Assembly: GCA_012970285.1 (NCBI GenBank)
Contig: JIBW01000006.1
Location: 1-64,000, forward strand
Direction of reading: 5' to 3'
Source: Bacillaceae bacterium JMAK1
GTDB taxonomy: Bacteria; Bacillota; Bacilli; Bacillales; Marinococcaceae
DNA length: 64,000 nucleotides
The stretch's first letter is position 1; each line of letters starts with the position of its first letter. This document shows positions 28,837 through 37,239 of the stretch, piece after piece. Both the position numbers and the translations under genes were made by a program. Under the pieces are notes generated by a model, which worked only from the letters and a program-made list of their open reading frames with translations, was not told the DNA's origin and made no database searches.

Positions 28837-29484
28837 ATGAATGACATCATTGTTCAGTACCAGTGGGAAGTCTTTATCGCGATCGAGATCTTAAGTTTTT
28901 TATGTTTATTATTATTCGGATATATTCGATACAAACTAAAAAAACCACAGTTATCACAGGGGTTTCTTATCGCTTTTATTGTATTAACAGGGTTTGAAGC
29001 AGTACTTGCGTGGTATGTGTTTGCAATTACGGATGAGATTGCTGCTTTCCAAATCATCGTTTCCTTGTTTGTTCTCTATGCACTAACATTTGGAATATAT
29101 GACTTTAAACGGTTAGACCGATGGATGCGAAAGAAGATTGATGCAGATCAGCTGTTAACAGCAAGAGACTACGAAGAAATGGCAAGGCAAAAAGATCCGA
29201 CTGTACAAGCGAAGTATTACCTTGTGACATGGATCACACATGTTGCTGTCTTTGTAAGTGTACAAGTCCTATTCTTTGGGTTGAGCGGGTTAGACATTCA
29301 CGACTCTGTCGCCTATTTAACTGATTTAGATTGGTTAGGTAGTGAAAACTACGAAGTAACACCGTATGATAATCAAACCTTTCATTCCGTTTCAATGATT
29401 TGGGGTATCATACTCGTCGTCGATACGATTGTCTCCGCTACGTACGTTTTCCAAAAAAAAGATAAGAATAAGCGAGGCGCATAA
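28837..29484 (+). CDS. membrane protein of unknown function, TetR-controlled
   Basis: A 215-residue protein with about five hydrophobic segments: three in residues 10-95, then a hydrophilic cytoplasmic-looking stretch (RLDRWMRKKIDADQ), then two more at about 130-150 and 185-205. I do not recognise the family and see no catalytic motif. It starts at ATG 28837 after AAGGAG, right behind operator copy 2. The next small membrane gene begins two bases after its stop codon. Confidence 0.8.
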   Translation: MNDIIVQYQWEVFIAIEILSFLCLLLFGYIRYKLKKPQLSQGFLIAFIVLTGFEAVLAWYVFAITDEIAAFQIIVSLFVLYALTFGIYDFKRLDRWMRKKIDADQLLTARDYEEMARQKDPTVQAKYYLVTWITHVAVFVSVQVLFFGLSGLDIHDSVAYLTDLDWLGSENYEVTPYDNQTFHSVSMIWGIILVVDTIVSATYVFQKKDKNKRGA

Positions 29485-29486
29485 CC

Positions 29487-29678
29487 ATGTATAAGTTTTT
29501 TCATGTTCTATTAATCATCGGCATCATTCTTACCGTCTTTCGCTTGATCGCTCAGCTCGATGCATTTCCGACATTTCCTGGAGATGACCTTTTTGACCAA
29601 TTCTCTGTGCCTTCCATCATGATTTTGATCGCAGGAATCATCGGCACATCTGTATTAAAACCAAAGAAAAGTGAATAA
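29487..29678 (+). CDS. small membrane protein of unknown function (63 aa)
   Basis: A 63-residue protein with two hydrophobic segments (about 5-20 and 42-58) joined by a short DAFPTFPGDDLFDQ loop. It lies 2 nt downstream of the previous membrane gene with a GCGAGG ribosome site and has a terminator behind it, so the pair is an operon under the same TetR control. Function unknown. Confidence 0.78.
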   Translation: MYKFFHVLLIIGIILTVFRLIAQLDAFPTFPGDDLFDQFSVPSIMILIAGIIGTSVLKPKKSE

Positions 29679-29695
29679 GCGCGAGGAATTAGAAT

Positions 29696-29765
29696 AAAAA
29701 ATTGCCTCAGTTCGTCCATGTTAGTGGTTCACTTACATGTTGATCGACTGGGCAATTTTTTTAAT
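29696..29765. terminator. terminator with long loop
   Basis: AAAAATTGCC plus CAGT pairs with ACTG plus GGCAATTTTT across a long, partly structured loop (29696-29712 with 29745-29760), followed by more T residues. It lies between the plus-strand membrane operon and the minus-strand tatC. Confidence 0.75.
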
Positions 29766-29786
29766 TTTGTCCACAAGGACAACTCT

Positions 29787-30512
29787 CTAAACAGCCTGCA
29801 TCTGTGCTTTTCGTTTGTGCACAACCTTTGCTAAGACAATTCCGAGTTCATATAGTAAAATGAATGGAATCACTACAAGAATATCTGTCAAAAAGTCAGG
29901 TGGCGTAATGAGTACAGAGATACATAGCAAAGCAAAGTAAGCGTACTTTCTCACTTTTCCGAGTGAGTACGGGTTGAGCAATCCAAAAGATGTGAGGGCC
30001 ATAATGATTAATGGAAGCTCGAATAAAAACCCTGCAGGAAGAGTTGCCATTAATACGAAGGAAAAATATTCAGAAGCGGTAATCATCATATCAAAATGAA
30101 GTTCTCCGAGTTCCGTTAAGAACGCAAACGCTAACGGATGGATTACAAAAAACCCAAAGCATAACCCAATAATAAAACAAACAAAAATTGCCGGTATGTA
30201 CTGGAACAAGATACTTGCTTCTTTTGTGCTAAGGGCAGGCTTCACAAAACGCCAAGCTTCAAATGCCAAATAAGGTGCAGAAAAGCCTAACCCTAGTACG
30301 CCAGCAAGTGTAAAGTACAATTTGATTGCATCTAATGGACCAAGCATCACAAGCTCTCGATCTCCAATTAAGAGATCCATATAAAACCTCAACGCGAAAA
30401 ACAACACAATAAAGATAAATGCATACACGAGTAATGAGCGAAGTACTGCCCCTCTTAACACCGTGATGTGTTCTAACGTTGGTTGTTTTTCTAGTGATTC
30501 AGTTTGAGACAT
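29787..30512 (-). CDS. tatC: twin-arginine translocase subunit TatC
   Basis: A 241-residue protein with six membrane segments. The TatC landmarks are [14 protein letters not shown] near the N-terminus, the [20 protein letters not shown] segment with its conserved Pro, and FLFELPLI (F-x-F-E-x-P type) in the middle. It is the receptor that recognises RR signal peptides. I use ATG 30512 with RBS GGAGG, since the frame extending to 30536 runs through the RBS. The tatA gene is 5 kb away at 35.2 kb rather than adjacent. Confidence 0.93.
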   Translation of the reverse strand: MSQTESLEKQPTLEHITVLRGAVLRSLLVYAFIFIVLFFALRFYMDLLIGDRELVMLGPLDAIKLYFTLAGVLGLGFSAPYLAFEAWRFVKPALSTKEASILFQYIPAIFVCFIIGLCFGFFVIHPLAFAFLTELGELHFDMMITASEYFSFVLMATLPAGFLFELPLIIMALTSFGLLNPYSLGKVRKYAYFALLCISVLITPPDFLTDILVVIPFILLYELGIVLAKVVHKRKAQMQAV

Positions 30513-30569
30513 TGTACAATTCCTCCAAACGTTCAATCAGTCTCCTCATAACTTACCCATCTCTCTTTA

Positions 30570-30604
30570 TTGACATACGAAATGAGGAATAGTTATCCTC
30601 ATTT
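30570..30604 (+). promoter_or_regulatory. TTGACA box and 9-bp inverted repeat before the M32-like gene
   Basis: TTGACA (30570-30575) is followed by AAATGAGGA (30580-30588) and TCCTCATTT (30596-30604), a perfect 9-bp inverted repeat with a 7-nt spacer. The repeat sits where a -10 region would lie (TTATCC at a 17-bp distance is a weak candidate). It may be an operator or the start of a 5' leader hairpin. Confidence 0.4.
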
Positions 30605-30652
30605 ACGTAAAAACTGGAATTGAACTCAACTATTGGAAGGATGTTACAACCT

Positions 30653-32104
30653 ATGACAGCAACAAAAATGGAGCATCAACAACTGCTCAACCTCGTCAGT
30701 GAATTAATGACTCTTGAACATAGTGCCTCTTTATTAAAATGGGATCATTATACTCACGGTTCTAAGAAAGGGCTACATACACGTGCCAATGTGATGAGCC
30801 AACTTGCAGAACGTACACATACGCTAATGACCGATAAAAGCAACGCAACAATGCTTCAGGAAGTCGTCATTGAAGAAATTCCTGAAGCGATGCGCCCGAC
30901 CGTTCAGTATTTGCAAAAAGAAAGTACGAGACTAAATAAAATCCCAAGAAAACTCTATACTTCTTATGAAAAAATGGCGGCCAAAGCGCCTGCACTTTGG
31001 CAAGAAGCGAGACAAAAAAATGATTTCTCCCACTTTCGACCGCTCTTTGATCGCTTTGTCATCTGGCAAATGGATCTTGCTGATGAACTCGGATATACAT
31101 CGAACCGATATGACGCCATTCTAGAACTTCGTCAAGAAGGATTAACGACGGCAAAACTCGATCAATGGTTCGGACGAATAAAAAAAGAATTAACGCCGAT
31201 CGTGCAATACGCCAAAAGCTCTGATAAGAAAATCAAGACTGGTTTCCTTTATGAAGATGTTGATGCGTCAACACATCAGTCGATTCTTCATGATGGCCTA
31301 GAGCGATTAGGTTTTGATTTCGAAGCTGGGCGAATGGATACTGGGCATACTTCAATGACCGTCGCCATCCAACCTGATGATGTTCGAGTTGCTTTTCCTT
31401 TCGCTACTTCAGAACTAAGAAATGTATTCCCGAAATTGTTCAGTGAAGCAGGTGAAGCAAGCTTTTCACAAAACTACGAAACACTGCTTCAAGGAGAAAC
31501 GGATCCTTCAACAAAACTTGCTCATCGCTTGTTATTCGAGAAATTTATCGGAAAGAGCGCAGGCTTCTGGCAACTCAATTATGCTGACATCCAGAAACAA
31601 CTTGCTCCAACCTTAGACCATGTATCCAATGAACAGTTTTACGAAGCAATGAACGCGGTTGATTTTACGATTGTGAAATCAGAAGCGAGCGAAGTTATGC
31701 AACCACTTCACCTTCTTATACGCTATGAAATTGAAAAGGCCGTCATTAACGGCGAAGTGGCGACGAAAGAGTTGCAAAACATCTGGGCTGAGAAGTCTGG
31801 AGAGCACTTAAGCTTATTAACACCACACGACTTAGGTGGAATTTTACAAGAAGATAACTTTGCTACTGGTAGCTTTGGTTCACCAGGGTTTGAACTACTC
31901 AGCTATATGAACGCAGCGAGTATGTATCAAAAGCTGAATCAAGAGACGAAGAGCTGGCAGAGAGAAGACGTACAATCTTGGTTACAAGCAAACGCCTACA
32001 CAGTAGATGGTCCGTTCTCTCCACAAGCACTTCGTACACAAAATGACCTCTCCGCTTACTTGAAAGTAATGGAAGAGCGATTTGTCCCTCTATACCAAAA
32101 CTAA
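30653..32104 (+). CDS. M32 carboxypeptidase-Taq family protein lacking the zinc-binding residues
   Basis: A 483-residue protein that aligns along its length with M32 carboxypeptidases. Visible family blocks are DDVRVAFPF, IGKSAGFW, LIRYEIEKAVINGE, the LQ(E/D) block near the end and TGSFGSPGFELLSYMNAASM (20 residues). The active-site HExxH reads SEAGE (264-268), so both zinc histidines are lost. The third ligand position in the usual HESQSR box is Leu289. The frame is intact with a strong terminator, so it is probably a non-catalytic descendant rather than a decayed pseudogene. Start chosen as ATG 30653; the RBS GGAAGG is rather far (12 nt). Confidence 0.85.
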   Translation: MTATKMEHQQLLNLVSELMTLEHSASLLKWDHYTHGSKKGLHTRANVMSQLAERTHTLMTDKSNATMLQEVVIEEIPEAMRPTVQYLQKESTRLNKIPRKLYTSYEKMAAKAPALWQEARQKNDFSHFRPLFDRFVIWQMDLADELGYTSNRYDAILELRQEGLTTAKLDQWFGRIKKELTPIVQYAKSSDKKIKTGFLYEDVDASTHQSILHDGLERLGFDFEAGRMDTGHTSMTVAIQPDDVRVAFPFATSELRNVFPKLFSEAGEASFSQNYETLLQGETDPSTKLAHRLLFEKFIGKSAGFWQLNYADIQKQLAPTLDHVSNEQFYEAMNAVDFTIVKSEASEVMQPLHLLIRYEIEKAVINGEVATKELQNIWAEKSGEHLSLLTPHDLGGILQEDNFATGSFGSPGFELLSYMNAASMYQKLNQETKSWQREDVQSWLQANAYTVDGPFSPQALRTQNDLSAYLKVMEERFVPLYQN

Positions 32105-32106
32105 TA

Positions 32107-32142
32107 AAAAAACCGAGCCGCAACGTCGCGGCTCGGTTTTTT
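32107..32142. terminator. bidirectional terminator
   Basis: AAAAAACCGAGCCGC (32107-32121) and GCGGCTCGGTTTTTT (32128-32142) form a perfect GC-rich stem with A/T ends, between the convergent M32-like and GltS-like genes. Confidence 0.93.
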
Positions 32143-33503
32143 TACCCTTTTGATAAAATGGGTTGCTTTGATTCTCTGTAAAACCATCCTCGTGAAAATG
32201 CCATAAACATGAGCACCGAACTAAAGACTAAAGCGCCAATAATGTACACCCATCCATATCCCATCACGATAAATACCGGAGCGATGGCAATCGTCAGTAT
32301 CTCAAACGGAATGATCCCAAGATAAGCAATCCCGTAATCTTGTAACGTCGTCGTTTTCACTTCAGGATCAACAATTCGTAGCAACGTAATGCCTAGACCT
32401 GTCGTTCCCGTCGTCCATCCCCAATTAAAAACTGCATTCTCAAACCAATGATCTTCAAAAGCACGAGGTGCTAACAACCGATAACAAAAGTACATAAATG
32501 CAATACCGAAAATTAACAGAATTGCGAGCGGGATCGCATAGGCACCTACGACAGCTAAATTAATTGAAGCAATACCGAAGATTACGATTAAATCTGCACA
32601 CGTTCCACTTATACGATCCACGGTTCGTTTATCGACATATTGATCTGCCTTCGATTTACGTAGAAATAGTTGAACGAGTAATCCGACTAACAATGTGAAA
32701 ATAAACAGTTGAATCGAGACCGTCGGGAATATAGCTGTAACGAATTGCTGAAGAACATATGAAATGAGCAAAATGCCGCCTAAAAACGCGATATGAACGA
32801 GCAAAGGGTCAACAGAGTTCGGGGAAAATGTTATTTCTCCTAGCGATTTACGGTTGTCTCGTTCAATCAGACCGGTTCGCAATTCATTTGGCAAGCTTTT
32901 ATAATCGGTGACAAATGTACCGTGACGCTGTTCTGTCCCTCGCTTAATAATCATCATGCCACCGATAATGGCGACTAACATGCCGACAGTTGCCGATGCA
33001 TAACCTAAAGACGTAGCATCTGCCCAACCGAGCTCTTGGAATGAGTGCCCTAGCGCAGCCGCACCTCCATGACCACCAATAAACCCAACACCTAGCATAA
33101 ATCCAAACCCTTCAGGTGTTGAGAAGAGCGGTCGCAATAGAACGTCAGCAAACAATAATCCAATCCCGTACACCGCTAAGAACGTAAAAGCACAATAGAT
33201 CCACATGTTACGAATACGCTTGGAGGCTTTTTTAAATGATACTTTTGCAGCTCCAAGTGGAATCGCAGCAAACACGAGTGCCAAGAAAATTGCAGGGTAA
33301 CTTGCAATCGCATCGGAAAACGGCAAAATTCCAAATCCATTTGGACCAAATGTAAGGGCGAGTGCTCCCGCAATAAGTCCAGCAGGTAGAAACATCTTTT
33401 GCAAAACTTTCACTTTTGATCGTAGCCATACGCCGATTAGAAGTAACAACGATAGCAATCCGAAATCAAAGACGAGGTCAATTAACGTCACTTGCTCCAT
33501 CAT
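32142..33503 (-). CDS. sodium:glutamate symporter-family (GltS-like) transporter
   Basis: A 453-residue protein with about twelve membrane segments. The two inverted halves each carry a Gly-rich re-entrant motif, GGHGGAAALG (around 144-153) and NWGWTTGTTGLGITLLR (around 360), as in GltS carriers. The long hydrophilic loop in the middle (about 190-235) is also typical. Members use Na+ to import glutamate, but the substrate here may differ. The start codon overlaps the stop of the FMN monooxygenase gene upstream, suggesting that the transported compound may feed that enzyme. Confidence 0.85.
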   Translation of the reverse strand: MMEQVTLIDLVFDFGLLSLLLLIGVWLRSKVKVLQKMFLPAGLIAGALALTFGPNGFGILPFSDAIASYPAIFLALVFAAIPLGAAKVSFKKASKRIRNMWIYCAFTFLAVYGIGLLFADVLLRPLFSTPEGFGFMLGVGFIGGHGGAAALGHSFQELGWADATSLGYASATVGMLVAIIGGMMIIKRGTEQRHGTFVTDYKSLPNELRTGLIERDNRKSLGEITFSPNSVDPLLVHIAFLGGILLISYVLQQFVTAIFPTVSIQLFIFTLLVGLLVQLFLRKSKADQYVDKRTVDRISGTCADLIVIFGIASINLAVVGAYAIPLAILLIFGIAFMYFCYRLLAPRAFEDHWFENAVFNWGWTTGTTGLGITLLRIVDPEVKTTTLQDYGIAYLGIIPFEILTIAIAPVFIVMGYGWVYIIGALVFSSVLMFMAFSRGWFYRESKQPILSKG

Positions 33504-34885
33504 TGTTTAATCTCAGCACTTAACTGCCGGTACGTACGTCCAACGTGGTGCTCGGGTAGTTGATCATAGCCAAATAGGTTGTTTCGATAGGTCCCTTCTT
33601 CGTAAGACGTTCTGACAAGCCCACGCTCTTGCAAAATCGGAACAACATCATCAACGAATTCTTCAAATGTTCCAGGTGAGACGCTATAGGCGATATTGAA
33701 TCCGTCCACGCCCGTCGTCTCCATCCATTCTTGCATTTGATCTGCCACTTCTTCTGCTGTACCTACGATCACTTTCCCACGACCACCGATACTGACAAAC
33801 TCCGAAAATTCTCCTACTGTCCACTCATCGGCATTTTGATTTGTAAAACTTGCAATTGAAGAGCGCATCGCTTCATTTTCAATGTACTCCACTTTATCTT
33901 CTTTCTCATATCCACTAAAATCAATACCAGTCCAACCACCAATAAGTGCAAGACTGCCTTCATGACTTACAAACTTTTTGTATGACTCACGCTTTGCATC
34001 GGCTTCTTCTTTCGTTTTGCCGATGATGGGTGTCAATAAGGAAAGAACTTTCACTTCGCTACGATCTCTTCTTGCAAGCTGTAGTTCCTCGTTAAGATCA
34101 TCAACATAACGTTTCGCAAGATAGTCTTCCGGAACACTAATAAATACTAACTCGGCATGCTTGGATGCAAACTGTTTTCCTCGTTTTGATGCACCTGCTT
34201 GGAACAGTACAGGGGTCCGTTGTGGGGAGGGTTCACACAAATGTGCCCCAGGTACTTCATAGTGCTTGCCGTAATGATTGATATCATGAACTTTGTTAGG
34301 ATCTGCAAACCTTCGATTTTCTTTATCGTTTTGCACAGCGTCGTCTTCCCAGCTGCCTTCCCATAACTTGTATACAACTTCTAAATATTCTTCAGCAATC
34401 TCATAACGTTCGTCATGCTTCACTTGCTTTAGTCCAATGTTTCTTGACGCACTTTCTAAATAACTTGTCACGATGTTCCAACCGATTCTCCCGTTCGTTA
34501 AATGATCAAGCGTAGACATGCGCCTAGCAAAGATATACGGATTCTCATGCGTTGTTGACACCGTTAAGCCAAACCCTAAGTGCTTCGTAACTGAAGCCAT
34601 AAGTGGCACAAGATAACTCGGGTCGTTTACTGGTGCTTGTACCCCATGTTCAATCGCTGTATTTCTCGACCCATTGTACACGTCGTACGTCCCCAACACG
34701 TCAGCCAAGAAAATACCATCAAAGAATCCACGCTCTAACGTTTTCGCTAACTCAATCCAATAATCTGCCGTCTTATAAGAAATTGATTTTTGATCATCTG
34801 GATGAGCCCATAATCCAGGGGATTGATGGCTTGCACAGTTCATATCAAACGCATTTAAATACATTCTTTTTCTTTGCTCAGTCAT
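33500..34885 (-). CDS. FMN-dependent monooxygenase, NtaA/SnaA/DszA family (luciferase-like)
   Basis: A 461-residue luciferase-like monooxygenase. Family blocks visible are LAKTLERGFFDGIFLAD, LGFGLTVSTTHENPY, NGRIGWNIVTSYL, PVLFQAGASKRGK and DGFNIAYSVSPGTFEEFVD. Relatives oxidise nitrilotriacetate, dibenzothiophene sulfone or dimethyl sulfide with FMNH2 supplied by a separate reductase. No flavin reductase gene is nearby. ATG 34885 is favoured by TAGGGG eight bases upstream. It is followed, with overlap, by the GltS-like carrier. Substrate unknown. Confidence 0.87.
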   Translation of the reverse strand: MTEQRKRMYLNAFDMNCASHQSPGLWAHPDDQKSISYKTADYWIELAKTLERGFFDGIFLADVLGTYDVYNGSRNTAIEHGVQAPVNDPSYLVPLMASVTKHLGFGLTVSTTHENPYIFARRMSTLDHLTNGRIGWNIVTSYLESASRNIGLKQVKHDERYEIAEEYLEVVYKLWEGSWEDDAVQNDKENRRFADPNKVHDINHYGKHYEVPGAHLCEPSPQRTPVLFQAGASKRGKQFASKHAELVFISVPEDYLAKRYVDDLNEELQLARRDRSEVKVLSLLTPIIGKTKEEADAKRESYKKFVSHEGSLALIGGWTGIDFSGYEKEDKVEYIENEAMRSSIASFTNQNADEWTVGEFSEFVSIGGRGKVIVGTAEEVADQMQEWMETTGVDGFNIAYSVSPGTFEEFVDDVVPILQERGLVRTSYEEGTYRNNLFGYDQLPEHHVGRTYRQLSAEIKQ

Positions 34886-35128
34886 GTCAGGCACCCCTAT
34901 TCATATAATACTCACTTGAATAGTCGGTTTAATGGATAAAAAGAATACTGCTTCGATTCGAAACAGTAAAAATGACTAAAAGTGAGGTGGTGATTATTCA
35001 ATAGGTTACGACTTCTTAAATTAATTGTCAATATATATAGAAAATTTAAATACAACATTTTTCAGAACGTGACTGAAGTACCCCTACCAATGTGTAAAGA
35101 TAAGAAAATTGCTTCATCCGTGACGCAA
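34886..35128. other. intergenic region upstream of the monooxygenase-carrier operon
   Basis: No gene is visible in these roughly 240 bases; the tatA terminator bounds the right side. A minus-strand TTGACA (about 35022-35027) with TAACCT 17 bp downstream is a possible promoter. TATTCA/TGAATA arms at 34898-34903 and 34917-34922 are a weak inverted repeat near the start codon. No riboswitch motif was recognised. Confidence 0.4.
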
Positions 35129-35163
35129 AAAGGTGAGTACGGACTTATTGCCTACTCACCTTT
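35129..35163 (-). terminator. rho-independent terminator downstream of tatA
   Basis: AAAGGTGAGTA (35129-35139) and TACTCACCTTT (35153-35163) form an 11-bp stem. On the minus strand it is followed by a short T-run and lies 29 bp after the tatA stop codon. Confidence 0.8.
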
Positions 35164-35191
35164 CTGACCTTATTATGATCGTAGCCACCGA

Positions 35192-35413
35192 TTAAGCTTT
35201 AGAATCATCTGTAGGGTTCGACTCAATTTTAGTCGGTTGTGCCGGTGTAGAAGAAGGTTCATCATCCATGAGTTGACTCGTTGACCGTTTAAACTCGGTA
35301 ATCGTCTTCCCAAATGCTCCACCAATCTCCGGCAGTTTCTTGGGTCCAAAAATCAAAATGGCAAGCAACAAAATTAAAATCAAACTAGGAATCCCAACAT
35401 TAAATGGACTCAC
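35192..35413 (-). CDS. tatA: twin-arginine translocase subunit TatA
   Basis: A 73-residue protein with one N-terminal membrane helix (about 5-20), the [21 protein letters not shown] hinge and amphipathic helix (cited as [15 protein letters not shown]), and an acidic/polar tail. It forms the pore part of the Tat system that exports folded proteins. The start is decided by the RBS: AAGGAGG touches the ATG at 35419 but stands 8 nt before the GTG at 35413, so GTG is preferred. It is separated from tatC by about 5 kb and lies next to a cytochrome c gene. Confidence 0.92.
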   Translation of the reverse strand: MSPFNVGIPSLILILLLAILIFGPKKLPEIGGAFGKTITEFKRSTSQLMDDEPSSTPAQPTKIESNPTDDSKA

Positions 35414-35523
35414 GTCCATCACCTCCTTCTCCCTAGCGTACCCATTTTCTGTAAGAATACTATTCCTGTACATCATTTTCCCCAAATAAAAAACCTTCTA
35501 TTTGAAATAGAAGGTTACGTGCA

Positions 35524-35838
35524 TTATTGTTCTGAAACGTATTGAGCTACGTTCTCTGCTTCTTCACCAGTTACGATATCAGCTGGCATTCCTCCAGGAC
35601 CTTCTTCGATCGCTGCAAGTACAGAGTCAACGTCCATACCAGCGATTTCAGGGCCTGATGCACCTGAACCTTGGTCTCCATGGCAAGATAAGCAGTTTGA
35701 TTCATATAAGCTTGCAGCTTCTTCAGCGTCGTATGTACCGCCAGCTGTTTCTTCGCCTTCTTCACCAGCGTCGTCTCCGCCGCCACATGCAGCAAGTAGC
35801 ATAGCAGAACCAGCCATCATAATTAAGAATTTCTTCAT
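35524..35838 (-). CDS. lipoprotein cytochrome c (c551/CccB type)
   Basis: A 104-residue protein with a lipobox L-L-A-A-C, a short Gly/Glu/Asp-rich linker and a single class I cytochrome c domain. The haem attachment motif is CLSCH (NCLSCHGDQG) and the axial Met lies in GGMPADIVTGEEA. Size and layout match CccB of B. subtilis, a membrane-anchored electron carrier facing outward. The low-basic, strongly acidic composition fits an alkaliphile or halophile. ATG 35838 after GAGGAGGAAACAAGG; the frame upstream is spurious. Confidence 0.9.
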   Translation of the reverse strand: MKKFLIMMAGSAMLLAACGGGDDAGEEGEETAGGTYDAEEAASLYESNCLSCHGDQGSGASGPEIAGMDVDSVLAAIEEGPGGMPADIVTGEEAENVAQYVSEQ

Positions 35839-35929
35839 AACCTTGTTTCCTCCTCGAAAATCGCATAGATTGCTTACATATCTTAGCATAAATTTGTCAA
35901 ATCAAACAACACTTTGCTCACGTGATCAC

Positions 35930-37222
35930 TTAATCTTTACAATGCAAACGTTCGATCAAACCTGTTACAGCCAAAACCCCAACTCGTAATACGTTTTCGT
36001 CATAATCAAACTGTGGATGGTGGTGTCCTTCCTTAAGTGGTGTGCCGAAAATCATATATGTTACTTCACCACCGTCTTCTTTCACTGCTCGCATCATATG
36101 AGTAACATCTTCAGAAGCACCTATAGAAAGTTTGGGAAGTACTTTATTAATCGTATCGTACTTTTGTGCAACATCTTCTAAGCGGTCAATCCATACGTTA
36201 TCGCACTCAGCTGTTGTACCTTGTCCAACTTCTTCAATCTCAACTGTCGTTCCATAAAGATCTGCTGAAGCTTGTGCGATCTGCTTAATTTGTTCAAACA
36301 TATAGCGATCTAACGCTTCGGTTTCCCCACGAGATTCTCCTCGTAGAAATGCATGGTCAGCCGTTACGTTACGACCTGATCCCGCTTCCAGTGTTCCAAT
36401 ATTGACTCGTGTATCTCCTGCACTATGCCTTGGAATTGCATAGGCATGTTGCGAGAAATTAGCGGCAGAAAGTAATGCATTCTTTCCTTCTTCAGGTTTT
36501 GCACCTGCATGAGACGCTTTCCCTTTAAACGTCATATCGAATTTCGTCGTCGCTAAAAACCCTTCAGTAGTGGCAGCTACAAGTCCAACTTCTTCATCTG
36601 AGATACCGATATGCCCTGAAAGGAAGTTGTCTACATCGTTTAACCACCCTTTCCCAACCATTGCCTTGGCACCTCGACTGCCTTCCTCTGCAGGTTGGAA
36701 TAACAGCGTAAACTCTCCAGACAACTCATCTTGATGGCTATACAAATAGTGAGCAACACCTAAACCAATACTCGTATGTCCATCGTGCCCACAAGCATGC
36801 ATAAACCCATCATGAATCGATTGAAATCCTTCTGCTTTTGGGAGATGGTCTTCAGTAGCTTCGAAAATTGGCAGTGCATCAATATCGAAACGCAATGCGG
36901 TATGTGGTCCTTTTCTTCCTGTATCTAAGCGTGCTACAACACCAGTATGACCTCCACTCATCTTCTCAATGAGTGCTTTAGGGACGTTGTGTTCTTTTGC
37001 ACGCAACTCAGCTTCTTCTAATTGTTCAACGTTTGGAACGCCACTTCTAGAAGAAGAATCTACCGCATCTTTTCCTATATATAACGTAAATCCTAGACGT
37101 TCAAGCTCTTCTACGATCTTTGCTGTCGTAACGTATTCAGTCCAACCGACTTCAGGGTATTTATGAAAATGTCGCCTCCACGCAATAAGCTTCGGTTCTA
37201 ATTCATTTAACCATCGTTCCAT
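35930..37222 (-). CDS. M20D amidohydrolase, AbgA-like
   Basis: A 430-residue M20-family hydrolase. The metal-binding motif is CGHDGHTS, with ALRFDIDALPI upstream, QPAEEGSRG carrying the catalytic Glu, and a C-terminal GTPLKEGHHHPQFD with the last His ligand. The insertion after the N-terminal strand (SSSRSGVPNVEQ) is typical of the AbgA p-aminobenzoyl-glutamate hydrolase branch, which needs an AbgB partner in E. coli. No abgB-like gene is next to it. ATG 37222 follows GAGGAGTGG. It lies 17 nt after the aldo/keto reductase gene, so the two are probably co-transcribed. Confidence 0.87.
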   Translation of the reverse strand: MERWLNELEPKLIAWRRHFHKYPEVGWTEYVTTAKIVEELERLGFTLYIGKDAVDSSSRSGVPNVEQLEEAELRAKEHNVPKALIEKMSGGHTGVVARLDTGRKGPHTALRFDIDALPIFEATEDHLPKAEGFQSIHDGFMHACGHDGHTSIGLGVAHYLYSHQDELSGEFTLLFQPAEEGSRGAKAMVGKGWLNDVDNFLSGHIGISDEEVGLVAATTEGFLATTKFDMTFKGKASHAGAKPEEGKNALLSAANFSQHAYAIPRHSAGDTRVNIGTLEAGSGRNVTADHAFLRGESRGETEALDRYMFEQIKQIAQASADLYGTTVEIEEVGQGTTAECDNVWIDRLEDVAQKYDTINKVLPKLSIGASEDVTHMMRAVKEDGGEVTYMIFGTPLKEGHHHPQFDYDENVLRVGVLAVTGLIERLHCKD

Positions 37223-37239
37223 TGTTCCACTCCTCAGCA

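Noticed and set aside
34886-35191. S-box or T-box leader before the FMN monooxygenase
   Set aside because: None of the conserved SAM-riboswitch or T-box sequences is present in the 300 nt.
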